The position numbers were made by a program, and so were the translations under genes. Source: Brachybacterium muris (GTDB lineage Bacteria; Actinomycetota; Actinomycetes; Actinomycetales; Dermabacteraceae). From it: a stretch of 64,000 nucleotides of DNA. Below the pieces are notes generated by a model. The model saw only the letters and a list, made by a program, of their open reading frames with translations. It made no database searches and had not been told where the DNA came from. Below are positions 20,014 through 29,591 of this stretch, one piece after another. The stretch lies in the NCBI RefSeq assembly GCF_016907455.1, contig NZ_JAFBCB010000001.1, positions 806,001 through 870,000 on the forward strand, given 5' to 3'. Every line of letters begins with the position of its first letter. Position 1 is the stretch's first letter.

Positions 20014-20019
20014 CGATAC
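20014..20019 (-). promoter_or_regulatory. -10 element for the L,D-transpeptidase gene
   Basis: On the reverse strand TATCGT predicts a start near 20007, giving a leader of roughly 90 bases. Confidence 0.45.
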
Positions 20020-20124
20020 TGGAGAGCGCCCTGGAGCCGTAGGGCCTGCCGCCTCGACCTTCGTCACAGATGCCCGCTTCGGCCGACTGCCCGTCGGCCA
20101 GCGCATGCTCGGCGCCGTGGCCGC

Positions 20125-20130
20125 TACAGT
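20125..20130 (+). promoter_or_regulatory. -10 element for ribF
   Basis: TACAGT predicts a start near 20137. The GTG at 20140 is in frame with ribF, but the GTG at 20242 has GGAAGGA ahead and matches the family N-terminus, so a ~105-base leader is more likely. Confidence 0.5.
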
Positions 20131-20241
20131 GTTCCCGTCGTGACACCACCGGGTCCCCCGCGCACCACACGCGGTCGGTCCGGGACGGTGTCCCTGCCCG
20201 TGGGCGCGTCGCGCCCGGCCGTCGGAAGGACCGAGCCCCCC

Positions 20242-21258
20242 GTGACCCGCACCCCCATCTGGCACTCCGCAAGCGAGGTGCCCTCTCACCTCGGTGCCAC
20301 GGCGGTGTCGATCGGCAACTACGACGGCGTGCATCGTGGGCACAGGTACGTGCTGTCCCAGCTGATCCATCACGCGCGCACACGTTCACTCACGCCGGTG
20401 GCGCTCACCTTCTGGCCCCATCCGCGGCACGTGATGAGCGGGAAAGTCGATCCGCAGCTGATCACCGGCCATGAGGACCGGGACCGTCTGCTGCTGCTGG
20501 CGGGCGTGGGCGGGGTGCTCGACCTGGAGTTCACGCGCGAGTTCGCGCAGCACTCGGCCGAGGACTTCGTGCGCATCTTCCTGGTGGAGGGCCTGGGGGC
20601 CCGCTGCGTGGTGCTCGGGGAGGACGCCCTCTTCGGGCGGGCCAACGCCGGCAACATCGACACCATGCGCGAGCTGGGCCAGGAGTACGGCTTCGACGTG
20701 GTGACCGTCTCCGACCTCGGCCCCGAGGGGCAGGGGACCGGCCGCATCTCGTCCTCCGCGATCCGCGAGTCCCTGCTGCGGGGCGAGGTCGAGGCCGCCG
20801 CGGCCATGCTGGGCCGGCGCCACACCGTCACCGACGTGGTCCACCACGGCTTCCGGCGCGGTCGGGAGATGGGGTTCCCCACCGCCAACCTGGGCCCGAC
20901 CCCGCAGGGGCTGGTCCCCGCCGACGGGGTGTACGCCGGTTACCTCACCGTGATCGACCAGCATCCCGACCATGTCGGCACGGCTGCCCTGGCCGGGGCG
21001 CCGGCCACCATCTCCATCGGCACCAACCCCACCTTCACCGACGCCGGCGTCCCCCAGCGCACCGTCGAGGCGTACGTGCACGACGACCACTCCCTGGACC
21101 TGTACGGCGACACCGTGCGCCTGGAGTTCGTGGACTACCAGCGCCCCACCCTGAAGTTCGACGGCATCGACGCGCTGATCGAGCAGATGCACAAGGACGT
21201 CGAGGTGACCCGCCGCACTCTCGCCTCCGCCCCAGTGCCCGAGCCGTCGGCCGACTGA
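20242..21258 (+). CDS. ribF: bifunctional riboflavin kinase / FAD synthetase
   Basis: RibF phosphorylates riboflavin to FMN and adenylylates FMN to FAD. It has 338 residues. The N-terminal nucleotidyltransferase domain shows [12 protein letters not shown] (residues 23-34, the HxGH-type motif) and the [10 protein letters not shown] motif near 170. The C-terminal kinase domain has [16 protein letters not shown] and [13 protein letters not shown] 20242 is chosen for GGAAGGA about 11 bases ahead. It is followed by rpsO and pnp, the usual actinobacterial neighbourhood. Confidence 0.95.
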   Translation: MTRTPIWHSASEVPSHLGATAVSIGNYDGVHRGHRYVLSQLIHHARTRSLTPVALTFWPHPRHVMSGKVDPQLITGHEDRDRLLLLAGVGGVLDLEFTREFAQHSAEDFVRIFLVEGLGARCVVLGEDALFGRANAGNIDTMRELGQEYGFDVVTVSDLGPEGQGTGRISSSAIRESLLRGEVEAAAAMLGRRHTVTDVVHHGFRRGREMGFPTANLGPTPQGLVPADGVYAGYLTVIDQHPDHVGTAALAGAPATISIGTNPTFTDAGVPQRTVEAYVHDDHSLDLYGDTVRLEFVDYQRPTLKFDGIDALIEQMHKDVEVTRRTLASAPVPEPSAD

Positions 21259-21407
21259 TACCCTGTCAAGGCCGTCCATTCGGCCGCGGAGAGCGTTCCC
21301 GCACCCCACCGGGGCACCCAGGTGCCCGCAGGGCCGGGGTGCCCGCTCGCAGAGAGAGCCCGGGAGAACATGCCCCGGTGCGCCGCGCACTCGACCCCAG
21401 GAGAACC

Positions 21408-21677
21408 ATGGCCTTCGACACCGCCACCAAGCAGGAGATCATCAAGGAGTACGGCACCACCGAGGGCGACACCGGTTCGCCCGAGGTCCAGGTCGCGCTC
21501 CTGACCCACCGCATCAAGTACCTGACCGAGCACCTGAAGACCCACAAGCACGACCACCACTCGCGTCGTGGTCTGATGCTGCTGGTCGGCCAGCGCAAGC
21601 GTCTCCTGCAGTACCTGCAGGACGTCGACATCGAGCGATACCGTGCGCTGATCCAGCGCCTCGGCCTGCGCCGATGA
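21408..21677 (+). CDS. rpsO: 30S ribosomal protein S15
   Basis: S15 binds the 16S rRNA central domain and contributes bridge B4 to 50S. It has the standard 89 residues, with [17 protein letters not shown] and [20 protein letters not shown] covering the rRNA-binding helices. AGGAGAACC precedes the ATG. The 149-base upstream gap contains a -10-like TACCCT (21259-21264) right at the ribF stop and a GC-rich leader around the pairing GGGGCACC/GGGTGCC, which could carry autoregulation as in other S15 leaders; this is not shown. Confidence 0.97.
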   Translation: MAFDTATKQEIIKEYGTTEGDTGSPEVQVALLTHRIKYLTEHLKTHKHDHHSRRGLMLLVGQRKRLLQYLQDVDIERYRALIQRLGLRR

Positions 21678-21683
21678 CCCCCA

Positions 21684-21714
21684 CCGCCGCTCGTCCCTCC
21701 GGGACGGGCGGCGG
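21684..21714 (+). terminator. hairpin between rpsO and pnp (terminator, attenuator or processing site)
   Basis: A 14-bp stem (CCGCCGCTCGTCCC with GGGACGGGCGGCGG, one G-U pair) and a 3-base loop begin 7 bases after the rpsO stop, with no U-run. In many bacteria the rpsO-pnp interval is an RNase III/PNPase autoregulation site, so partial termination or processing is plausible. Confidence 0.6.
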
Positions 21715-21874
21715 CTCAGGTGTTCACCCAGGTGAACCCCCGCCGTCACCAGGACGGCACCAGAACCCGCCCCGCTCAGGTTCGGTCCTCGGCAGTGGCG
21801 TTCGGTCCCCCGGACCGCGCGTGATTGACGAAGGCCGCACCGGCAGGGGCACCCCCCATCAGAGGAGATACCCC

Positions 21875-24184
21875 ATGGCCATGGAAGGCCCTGACATCAC
21901 CGCGACCACCGCCGTCATCGACAACGGCTCCTTCGGCCGCCGCGAGGTGCGCTTCGAGACCGGACGTCTCGCCCAGCAGGCCGCCGGCGCGGTCGCCGTG
22001 TACCTCGACGACGACACGATGGTCTTCTCGGCCACCGCCGTCTCGAACCGCCCCAAGGACCAGTTCGACTTCTTCCCCCTCACGGTTGACGTCGAGGAGC
22101 GGATGTACGCCGCCGGCCGCATCCCCGGTTCGTTCTTCCGCCGCGAGGGCCGTCCCAGCACGGACGCCATCCTCGCCGCCCGCCTCACCGACCGCCCGCT
22201 GCGCCCCGCTTTCGTGAAGGGCCTGCGCAACGAGGTCCAGGTCGTCCTCACCGTGATGGCCTGCAACCCCGACGACGCCTACGACGTCATCGGCATCAAC
22301 GGCGCCTCCGCCTCCACCCAGATCTCCGGTCTGCCGTTCTCCGGCCCGATCGGTGCGGTGCGCATCGCCCTGATGCCCACCAACGAGGGTGGCCAGTGGG
22401 TCGCGTTCCCCACCTACTCCCAGCTCGACGAGGCCGTGTTCTCCATGGTCGTCGCCGGTCGCATGGTCGGCGAGGGCGACAGCTCCGACGTGGCCGTGAT
22501 GATGGTCGAGGCCGAGGCCACCGACAACTCCTGGGACCTGATCAAGAACCAGGGCGCCATCGCCCCCACCGAGGAGGTCGTGGCCGAGGGCCTCGAGGCC
22601 GCCAAGGTGTTCATCCGCACCCTGTGCCAGGCGCAGGCCGAGATGGCCGCTAGCGCCGCCAAGCCGGTGCGCGAGTTCCCGCTGTTCCTGGACCACCAGG
22701 AGGACGCCTACCAGATCGTGGAGCAGGCCGCCGCGGATCGTTTGCGCGAGGTCATGTCCATCGCCGGCAAGCAGGAGCGCGAGGAGCGCACCGAGGAGCT
22801 GCTGGCCCAGATCACCGAGGAGCTCGGTGGTGAGGGCAAGCTGCTCGAGGGCCGCGAGAAGGAGATCACCGGTGCCTACCGCGCACTGACCAAGAAGGTC
22901 GTGCGCCAGAAGGTCCTCACCGAGGGCGTGCGCATCGACGGCCGTGGCCTGCGGGATATCCGCGCCCTCTCGGCCGAGGTCGAGGTGCTGCCCCGCGTGC
23001 ACGGATCGGCACTGTTCCAGCGCGGCGAGACCCAGATCATGGGCGTCACCACGCTGAACATGCTCAAGATGGAGCAGCAGATCGACTCGCTCTCGCCGAA
23101 CGATCGCAAGCGCTACCTCCACCACTACAACTTCCCGCCCTACTCCACCGGTGAGACCGGTCGCGTGGGCTCCCCAAAGCGCCGCGAGATCGGCCACGGC
23201 ATGCTCGCCGAGCGCGCCCTGGTGCCGGTGCTCCCGGGCCGCGAGGAGTTCCCCTACGCGATCCGTCAGGTCTCCGAGGCACTGGGCTCCAACGGCTCCA
23301 CCTCGATGGGCTCCGTGTGCGCCTCCACCCTGTCCCTGCTGAACGCCGGTGTGCCGCTGCGCGCCCCGGTGGCCGGCATCGCCATGGGCCTGATCTCCGA
23401 CACCATTCAGAATGATGCTGGGGAGTCCGAGGTTCGTTACGCGGCCCTCACCGACATCCTCGGTGCCGAGGACGCCTTCGGCGACATGGACTTCAAGGTG
23501 GCCGGTACCCCCGAGTTCATCACCGCGATCCAGCTGGACACCAAGCTCGACGGCATCCCCGCCTCCGTGCTCGGCTCCGCGCTGGCCCAGGCCCGCGAGG
23601 CACGCCTGGCGATCCTGTCGGTGCTGAACGAGGCGATCGACGCCCCGGACGAGATGAGCCCGAACGCCCCGCGCGTCATCGCGGTCACCATCCCGGTCGA
23701 CAAGATCGGTGCGGTCATCGGCCCCAAGGGCCAGATGATCAACCAGATCCAGGACGACACCGGTGCCGACATCACCATTGAGGACGACGGCACCGTGTAC
23801 ATCGGTGCCACCGACGGCCCCTCCGCCGAGGCCGCGCGCAGCGCAGTCAACGCGATCGCCAACCCGATGGTCCCCGAGACCGGTGAGCGCTACCTCGGCA
23901 CCGTGGTGCGCGTGGTGGACTTCGGCGCCTTCGTGTCGCTGACCCCCGGCAAGGACGGTCTGCTGCACGTGACCCAGCTGCGCAAGCTGAACGGCGGCAA
24001 GCGCGTGGAGAACGTCGAGGACGTCGTCAAGGTGGGCCAGAAGGTCGAGGTGGAGATCCGCGAGGTCGACGCCCGCGGCAAGATCTCCCTGGCCGTGCCG
24101 GAGGAGGACAAGGCCGAGGAGACCTCCGAGGCTCCCGTCGAGTCCGCCGAGAACGCCGAGCGCGAGGCGCCCACCGCCGAGTGA
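21875..24184 (+). CDS. pnp: polyribonucleotide nucleotidyltransferase (PNPase)
   Basis: PNPase is the phosphorolytic 3'-5' exoribonuclease of RNA turnover; the actinobacterial enzyme is also linked to (p)ppGpp-related activity. It has 769 residues. Two RNase PH domains (~10-150 and ~345-560; RRDIR-like [18 protein letters not shown] and [14 protein letters not shown]) flank a helical domain. A KH domain ([20 protein letters not shown]) and an S1 domain ([20 protein letters not shown]) complete the trimeric enzyme. AGAGGAGAT precedes the ATG. A longer frame reaches back to rpsO but contains the hairpin region. Confidence 0.97.
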   Translation: MAMEGPDITATTAVIDNGSFGRREVRFETGRLAQQAAGAVAVYLDDDTMVFSATAVSNRPKDQFDFFPLTVDVEERMYAAGRIPGSFFRREGRPSTDAILAARLTDRPLRPAFVKGLRNEVQVVLTVMACNPDDAYDVIGINGASASTQISGLPFSGPIGAVRIALMPTNEGGQWVAFPTYSQLDEAVFSMVVAGRMVGEGDSSDVAVMMVEAEATDNSWDLIKNQGAIAPTEEVVAEGLEAAKVFIRTLCQAQAEMAASAAKPVREFPLFLDHQEDAYQIVEQAAADRLREVMSIAGKQEREERTEELLAQITEELGGEGKLLEGREKEITGAYRALTKKVVRQKVLTEGVRIDGRGLRDIRALSAEVEVLPRVHGSALFQRGETQIMGVTTLNMLKMEQQIDSLSPNDRKRYLHHYNFPPYSTGETGRVGSPKRREIGHGMLAERALVPVLPGREEFPYAIRQVSEALGSNGSTSMGSVCASTLSLLNAGVPLRAPVAGIAMGLISDTIQNDAGESEVRYAALTDILGAEDAFGDMDFKVAGTPEFITAIQLDTKLDGIPASVLGSALAQAREARLAILSVLNEAIDAPDEMSPNAPRVIAVTIPVDKIGAVIGPKGQMINQIQDDTGADITIEDDGTVYIGATDGPSAEAARSAVNAIANPMVPETGERYLGTVVRVVDFGAFVSLTPGKDGLLHVTQLRKLNGGKRVENVEDVVKVGQKVEVEIREVDARGKISLAVPEEDKAEETSEAPVESAENAEREAPTAE

Positions 24185-24242
24185 GCTGAGCGCGATGCTC
24201 TGAGCTGAGCGGCCCGCGCCGGGCCGCGAGCTCGGACCACCG

Positions 24243-24286
24243 GATGCCCTGGTCTCGACCCCACTGCGGGTCGAGGCCAGGGCATC
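24243..24286 (+). terminator. strong terminator after pnp
   Basis: A 19-bp stem with one G-U pair and a 6-base loop (left arm beginning GATGCCCTGG, right arm ending CCAGGGCATC) lies about 60 bases after the pnp stop. No long U-run. Confidence 0.8.
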
Positions 24287-24463
24287 TGTGCGTCGTGGCT
24301 CGGCATCGGATCAGGCCCATGGAGCGGATCTGTCATCCTCATTACCATGTGAGCTCACGGTCTCCACCGGACCGACGGGGGACAAGGGGGATGTCGAGAT
24401 GAGGGGGTCGTCGAGGTGCCTGCAGGATGCGCAGCGGGACGCCGGCGTCCCTGTGAGTGAGCC

Positions 24464-25581
24464 ATGACCGATCTGACGCGACGGACGATCCTGGGCGCCG
24501 GGCTGCTTGCCGGGGCCGGGGTTCTGAGCTCCTGCGGCGCGCCCCCGACGAGCGAGTGCCTTCAAGGGGAGCACCAGCTGGACAGCGGCCCCGCCTTCAC
24601 CTTCCCGTTCATCGCCCCGGAACGCCCTCGCCAGAAGCGTCAGGTCTCCCTGCAGGGACTGGCGGTGTCCCCCGATGGCAGGCGCATCGCCGCCCAGGAA
24701 CCGTGGGACCGCAAGTTGCTCGGCGAGAGCGAGACCGCCGGGACGACCGTATGGGACACCGCGACCGGCGAGATCCTTGCACGCTTCGACGATGGGATGT
24801 ACGACGCCGTCGCGTGGCATCCGCACGATGAGCTGCTAGCCACGGCCACTACTTCCGTAGTGCACATCTCCCGACCCGATGGCGAAGTGCTGTGGACCCT
24901 CAGTGGTCATAGGGCGTCTACCCGATGGCGCAGCTTCGACATCAAGGACCTCGCCTTCCATCCTGACGGGCATCAGCTGGCCTCCCTGAGCACCGATGGG
25001 ACCGTGCGCCTGTGGTCCCTGGACGGCGGCACTTGCACGCCGTCCCCGGTGCTGCGGGTGCGCTCCGGGAGGCCGAGCTCGCTCGCCTACACGGAGGACG
25101 GATCGCGGATCGCCGTCGCTGTCGACGGTGCCGGTGCGCAGCTGTGGGATCCGAGCAGCGGGGAGCGCGCCGAGACGTTCGACGACTGCGGTCGTGAAGC
25201 CATGGGGATAGCCCTGGATGGCCAGGGCCGGTTCGTCCTCGGCATCGGCGAGGAGGGAAGGCTCCAGGTGGTCTGGTCGGCCAGGACGGGACGTGCTCGC
25301 CGGGGACGAGCACGAGGATCACCGTGCCCGAGTTCATCGCCACCGCACCGGACGGCCGGATCGCCGTCTCCGGAGGGAAATCCAGAGGCCTCGAACTCTG
25401 GGACGCCGATCTCACGGAGAGCTCATTCATCGACCCGCCGGAGTTCATCCCCGACATCGGCGCTCCCGGAGAGCTGGGGCGCACCGCGTGGGGCCCGGAC
25501 GGCACCCTCTACGCGGTGGCGCGCTGGTGGGGAGTGATCGCCTGGGACGGCCAGGGGTGGAGGCCTTTCGAGCTGCCGTGA
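24464..25581 (+). pseudogene. Tat-exported WD40-repeat lipoprotein, frameshifted
   Basis: The gene begins with MTDLTRRTILGAGLLAGAG and continues to LSSCGA: a twin-arginine signal with a lipobox Cys near residue 26. It then shows beta-propeller blades of WD40 type (GLAVSPDGRRIAAQ, LAFHPDGHQLASLSTDGTVRLWSLDGG, LAYTEDGSRIAVAVDGAGAQLWD). At about 25262-25290 the propeller reading jumps frame. The original frame runs into Arg/Ser-rich nonsense until 25537, while the -1 frame continues with GQDGTCSPGTSTRITV, EFIATAPDGRIAVSGG and LELWDADL and stops at 25581. The total of 1118 bases is one short of a whole number of codons, so one base appears deleted. It could be a true pseudogene, a programmed shift or a sequencing error. 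Ligand and function unknown. Confidence 0.75.
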
Positions 25582-25637
25582 CCGCCTGCGCAGCAGCTCT
25601 GCCGCCGCCCGCGCACCGAGCATGGGAGAATCACCTG

Positions 25638-26981
25638 ATGCCCTTGGACCTGATCTACGACGACCCTGCCTCCGACGTGCTGCTCGATGCGGCCGCCGGG
25701 GTGCGCCGCAGCATCCTGCCCGGCGGGGTGCGCCTGCTCACCCAGAGCGATCGCAGCGTGCGCAGCGCCACCCTGGGCCTGTGGTTGCCCGTCGGCTCCC
25801 GGGACGAGAAACCCGAGCACGCCGGCTCCACCCACGTGCTGGAGCACCTGATGTTCAAGGGCACCCGGCGCCGCACCGCGATGCAGATCGCCACCGCCTT
25901 CGACGAGGTGGGTGGGGACTCCAACGCCGTCACCGCCAAGGAGCACACCCTGTACTACGGGCGGGTGCGCTCGGCGGACGTCCCCATGGCGGTGGACGTG
26001 CTCACCGACATGATCACCTCCAGCCTGATGGAGGAGAGCGCACTGCTCACCGAGCGGGAGGTGATCCTGGAGGAGCTCGCCATGGCCGAGGACGACCCGC
26101 ACGACGTGGGCTATGAGACGTTCCTGGCCCACGTGCTGGGGCCCGACACCGCGATCGGCCGCCCCGTGGGCGGCACCGTGGACACCGTCAACGCCCTCGG
26201 CATTGAGGACGTGCGCGCGCACTGGGCCGAGCACTACCGTCCCGACAACCTGGTGGTCACCGCCGTGGGCGACGTGGACCACGACCAGCTCGCAGGCCTG
26301 CTGATGGAGGGCCTGCGCCGCGGAGGATGGGAGCTCGCCGACGGCGCGCTGCCGCACCGCCGCACGCGGGACCGGCACGTGCGCCCCACCGGCGGCGATG
26401 CAGCGGTCAGCGGCGAAGCCGTGGCCCAGATCGTGCCGCGCCGTCTGTCCCGCCCCACCGAGCAGAACCACATCTACCTCGGCGGCACCGGCATCACCGC
26501 CGTGGACGAGAAGCGCCATGCGCTCTCCGTGCTGATGTCGATCCTCGGCGGAGGCATGTCCTCCCGGCTGTTCCAGCACGTGCGCGAGCAGCGGGGCCTG
26601 GCCTATTCGGTGTACTCCTTCAGCGCCGGCTACCACGACGCCGGACTCTTCGGCCTGTACGCCGCCTGCCGCCCCTCCCGCACCACCGAGGTGGTGGAGC
26701 TGCTGGCCCAGGAGCTCACCGACATGGGGGAGAGGGGCGTGGACGAGGAGGAGATGCGGCGCGCCCACGGCCAGATCACCGGCTCCTTCGCCCTGGGCCT
26801 GGAGGACACCAGCAGCCGCATGGGCCGCCTGGGCACCATCGAGTTGATGCATGGCCGCTACTCCGGGATCGACGAGATCCTGGCCCGGATCGGTCGCGTG
26901 GGCGCCGCCGACGTGCAGCAGCTCGCCGCCGAGCTCGCCTCCTCCTTCACCACCCGCGTCGACGTGGGCCCCGAGTCCTGA
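25638..26981 (+). CDS. M16-family zinc metallopeptidase (processing-peptidase type)
   Basis: A 447-residue M16 peptidase related to Bacillus YmxG/MPP-like enzymes. The inverted zinc motif HxxEH is H66-VLEH-70, with the distal Glu expected in the EREVILEELAMAEDDP segment. The C-terminal half contains GGGMSSRLFQHVREQRGLAYSVYSF, the R/Y substrate-binding motif of the family. The ATG at 25638 is 6 bases after GAGAAT, a possible leaderless -10. The pnp-M16-dapB order is common in actinobacteria. The physiological substrate is unknown. Confidence 0.9.
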   Translation: MPLDLIYDDPASDVLLDAAAGVRRSILPGGVRLLTQSDRSVRSATLGLWLPVGSRDEKPEHAGSTHVLEHLMFKGTRRRTAMQIATAFDEVGGDSNAVTAKEHTLYYGRVRSADVPMAVDVLTDMITSSLMEESALLTEREVILEELAMAEDDPHDVGYETFLAHVLGPDTAIGRPVGGTVDTVNALGIEDVRAHWAEHYRPDNLVVTAVGDVDHDQLAGLLMEGLRRGGWELADGALPHRRTRDRHVRPTGGDAAVSGEAVAQIVPRRLSRPTEQNHIYLGGTGITAVDEKRHALSVLMSILGGGMSSRLFQHVREQRGLAYSVYSFSAGYHDAGLFGLYAACRPSRTTEVVELLAQELTDMGERGVDEEEMRRAHGQITGSFALGLEDTSSRMGRLGTIELMHGRYSGIDEILARIGRVGAADVQQLAAELASSFTTRVDVGPES

Positions 26982-27067
26982 TGCCCTGACGAGACTGTCC
27001 TGACCGCTCCCCGCCCCGCGCACACCACCGACCGATACAGCTCCGACCAGGAAGGCCGCTCGCGACC

Positions 27068-27874
27068 ATGAGCCCCACCGATTCCGCCGACACCACCACC
27101 AGCACCTCGAGAGCAGGCACCCCGATCTGTGTCGCCGTGGTCGGCGCCCGGGGCCGCATGGGCTCCGAGGCCTGCCGCGCCGTCGAGAACGCCCCGGACC
27201 TGGAGCTGGTGGCGCGCGTGGACCGCGACGACGACCTCGCGGTGATCACCGAGGCCGGCGCGCAGGTGATGGTGGACTTCTCTGTCCCCGCGGCCACCAA
27301 GGACAACGTGCTGTGGGCGATCAGCAACGGCGTGCACGCCGTGGTGGGCGCCACCGGCTGGGACGAGTCGGCTCTGGACGAGGTGCGCGAGGCGCTCTCC
27401 GGAGAAGGGCGTGCCGAGATCGGCGTGCTGATCGCACCGAACTTCGCCATCGGTGCCGTGCTCACCATGCGCTTCGCCGAGATCGCGGCCCGCTACTACG
27501 AGAGCGCCGAGATCATCGAGATGCACCATCCTGACAAGCTCGATGCCCCCTCCGGCACCGCCAACCACACCGCCGCTGCGGTGGCCCGTGGCCGCGCCGC
27601 CGGCGGGCTGGGCCCCGTCCCGGATGCCACCGAGAAGGACCCGCTGGGTGCCCGCGGCGCCGTGGTGGACGGGATCCACGTGCACGCCGTGCGTCAGCGC
27701 GGCCTGGTGGCCCACGAGGTGGTCCAGTTCGGCGGGGCCGGCGAGCAGTTCCAGCTGCGCCACGACTCCTTCGACCGCGTCAGCTTCATGCCGGGCGTGC
27801 TGGTGGGCGTGCGCGAGGTGGCCTCCCATCCCGGCCTGACCGTGGGGCTCGACGGCTACCTCGAGCTCGGCTGA
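27068..27874 (+). CDS. dapB: 4-hydroxy-tetrahydrodipicolinate reductase
   Basis: DapB reduces the dapA product in the DAP/lysine pathway using NAD(P)H. It has 268 residues. The nucleotide-binding loop is G26-ARGRMG-32, and the catalytic/substrate-binding block is EMHHPDKLDAPSGTA with the conserved His-His and Lys. The ATG at 27068 follows a Ser/Thr-rich N-terminal extension of ~18 residues. AGGAAGG lies upstream. dapA (34040) and dapF (49543) of the same pathway are elsewhere in the window. Confidence 0.95.
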   Translation: MSPTDSADTTTSTSRAGTPICVAVVGARGRMGSEACRAVENAPDLELVARVDRDDDLAVITEAGAQVMVDFSVPAATKDNVLWAISNGVHAVVGATGWDESALDEVREALSGEGRAEIGVLIAPNFAIGAVLTMRFAEIAARYYESAEIIEMHHPDKLDAPSGTANHTAAAVARGRAAGGLGPVPDATEKDPLGARGAVVDGIHVHAVRQRGLVAHEVVQFGGAGEQFQLRHDSFDRVSFMPGVLVGVREVASHPGLTVGLDGYLELG

Positions 27875-27908
27875 GCCCGGCGCACGGCACGGACGGGACC
27901 ACCGCACC

Positions 27909-28385
27909 ATGGGACAGAAGCTGTTCGTCGCAGCCCTGCTGCTGATCACCGCCGCCTACGCATGGGGGCTGGGCTGGATCGCCTGGGGCTTCGCCCGCGC
28001 CGGGGGAGCGGTGGGCTGGGGCCTCGCCCTGGGAGTCACCATCCTGCTGGTGCTCACCGTGTGGGTGACCTGGCGGGAGGTGCTGTTCGGCATGCGCGCC
28101 GGACGGCTGGGCCGCGAGTACGGCGGGGCCCCGCCCTCGGCCGGAGGCGAGGCCGCCGTCCAGGACGACGGCCCGGGCGACCAGGATGCCACCGGGTCGG
28201 CGAGCCGCACCGCCCAGGCCCGCGCCGAGTTCGAGGCGGCCCGCGCAGCCATCCAGGAGGACCCCTCGCGCGAGAGCGACTGGCGGGCCTGGTTCCGCCT
28301 GGCGCTGGCCTACGACGCGGTGCGGGACCGTCGCAACGCCCGCATGGCCACGCGCAGGGCGATCGACCTGTACCGCGGCGCCTGA
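27909..28385 (+). CDS. small membrane protein of unknown function
   Basis: A 158-residue protein with two hydrophobic helices (about 5-28 and 38-58). A cytoplasmic-type C-terminal region follows, with an acidic/Gly linker and then ARAEFEAARAAIQEDPSRESDWRAWFRLALAY, a helical segment that resembles a single TPR-like hairpin. It starts 34 bases after dapB and is probably cotranscribed. The family is not recognised. Confidence 0.7.
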   Translation: MGQKLFVAALLLITAAYAWGLGWIAWGFARAGGAVGWGLALGVTILLVLTVWVTWREVLFGMRAGRLGREYGGAPPSAGGEAAVQDDGPGDQDATGSASRTAQARAEFEAARAAIQEDPSRESDWRAWFRLALAYDAVRDRRNARMATRRAIDLYRGA

Positions 28386-28386
28386 G

Positions 28387-28701
28387 CTACCCCCAGCCGA
28401 GCGCCCGCAGCAGCGCCGCGGCCCCGGCCGCACCGATCACGACCACCAGGAACGGTGCCCGCAGCATCAGCAGCACCGCGGCCACGCCCACCGCTGCCAG
28501 GCGCGCATCGGCCACGAGGGCGGTTCCACTGGTTCCCGCCTGCACCGCCACCAGCGCGCCCAGCAGGGCGATCGGCAGCAGCCGCGTCACGCGGGCCACC
28601 CGCGGCCGTTCCAGCACCTCGGAGGGCACCTGGTAGCCCAGCCACTTCTGACCGAAGCTCACCAGCGATGCCACGATCACCGCGATCCACAGGGCGCTCA
28701 T
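28387..28701 (-). CDS. azlD: AzlD-family branched-chain amino acid transport subunit
   Basis: A 104-residue hydrophobic protein with about four membrane helices, matching AzlD (for example ALWIAVIVASLVSFGQKW, LLPIALLGALVAVQ). AzlD pairs with AzlC to export branched-chain amino acids or related compounds. The ATG overlaps the end of azlC by four bases, and its stop is 2 bases from the converging gene. Confidence 0.85.
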   Translation of the reverse strand: MSALWIAVIVASLVSFGQKWLGYQVPSEVLERPRVARVTRLLPIALLGALVAVQAGTSGTALVADARLAAVGVAAVLLMLRAPFLVVVIGAAGAAALLRALGWG

Positions 28702-29486
28702 CGCCCGTCCCTCGTCCTGGCCGCGACCCCGGCTCCGGCTACTGTCCCGGTGTCGGATCCGTCCGTGCCTCGCGGCCACAGGCCGGCCACCACCGCCACC
28801 ATGGCCGCCGCCAGCACCGGCAGGCCCGAGGGGAGCGCCGGGGTGGCCAGCAGCGCAACGAAGGCCGCGGCCACTGCCACCGCGACCGCCTCCCCACCGC
28901 GAAGCCGCGGCCACAGCAGCGCCAGGAACGCTGCCGCGGCTGCCGCGTCCAGCCCCCACGCCGCGGGATCGGTGACGTACTGCCCGGCCAGTGCGCCCGC
29001 CAGGGAGAACAGGTTCCAGAACACGTACACCCACACCCCGGCGGCCCAGAACCCGGCCCGTGCCGCCTCCGGGGTGGTGCCCGAGGCGGCCGTGGCCGCG
29101 GATTCGTCGATCGTCAGCTGTGCGCGTGCCGCACCGCGCCACCCGCCTCGCGGCAGCACCCGGGACAGCGCCAGCCCGTACAGGGAGTTGCGCACCCCCA
29201 GCAGGATCGAGGCCAGGGCCGCCCCGATCGCTGAGCCGCCGCCGCCGATCACCCCGACGAAGGCGAACTGGCTGCCACCGCTGAACAGCACGGCGGAGAG
29301 CACCATCGCCTGCCACAGGTCCAGGCCCGAGGCGGTGGCGAGCGCCCCGTAGGAGATGCCGTACAGGCCGGTGGCCAGGCCCACCGAGAAGCCGGTGCGG
29401 CGGATCCGGCGGATCTGCCCGGCGGGATCGGTCGCGGGAGAAGTCGAGAAGGCATCCCCGGCGGGGGAGGGAAGTGCAGCGCTCAT
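28698..29486 (-). CDS. azlC: AzlC-family branched-chain amino acid exporter
   Basis: A membrane protein with about 7 hydrophobic segments. The AzlC signature region near residue 40 reads YGISYGALATASGLDLWQAM, followed by GGSQFAFVGV. From the ATG at 29486 it has 262 residues. A GTG five codons upstream overlaps a reverse -10 (TATGGT), so ATG is preferred and the leader would be only a few bases. Forms a two-gene unit with azlD. Confidence 0.85.
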   Translation of the reverse strand: MSAALPSPAGDAFSTSPATDPAGQIRRIRRTGFSVGLATGLYGISYGALATASGLDLWQAMVLSAVLFSGGSQFAFVGVIGGGGSAIGAALASILLGVRNSLYGLALSRVLPRGGWRGAARAQLTIDESAATAASGTTPEAARAGFWAAGVWVYVFWNLFSLAGALAGQYVTDPAAWGLDAAAAAAFLALLWPRLRGGEAVAVAVAAAFVALLATPALPSGLPVLAAAMVAVVAGLWPRGTDGSDTGTVAGAGVAARTRDGR

Positions 29487-29591
29487 GATGGCCGCCACCA
29501 TAGGACCTGCCCGCCCCCGGCGCTGAGCCGTCCAGCACGACGCGGCCGTGTGCTCACCTCAGCGCCCTGCCCCGTATGAGACGGTGTGCGC

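Larger units (their letters stand above)
19920..20241. other. 322-base divergent intergenic region between the L,D-transpeptidase gene and ribF
   Basis: No gene is supported here. The region holds two outward promoters: a reverse -10 (TATCGT, plus-strand 20014-20019) with a ~95-base leader for the transpeptidase, and a forward -10 (TACAGT, 20125-20130) for ribF. I looked for an FMN-riboswitch-like element ahead of ribF and found none that I could support. Confidence 0.6.

Noticed and set aside
20131..20241. An FMN riboswitch ahead of ribF
   Set aside because: No conserved FMN-element blocks were recognised in the leader.
27909..28385. A TPR protein call for the small membrane protein
   Set aside because: Only one helix pair resembles a TPR; that is too little to name the family.
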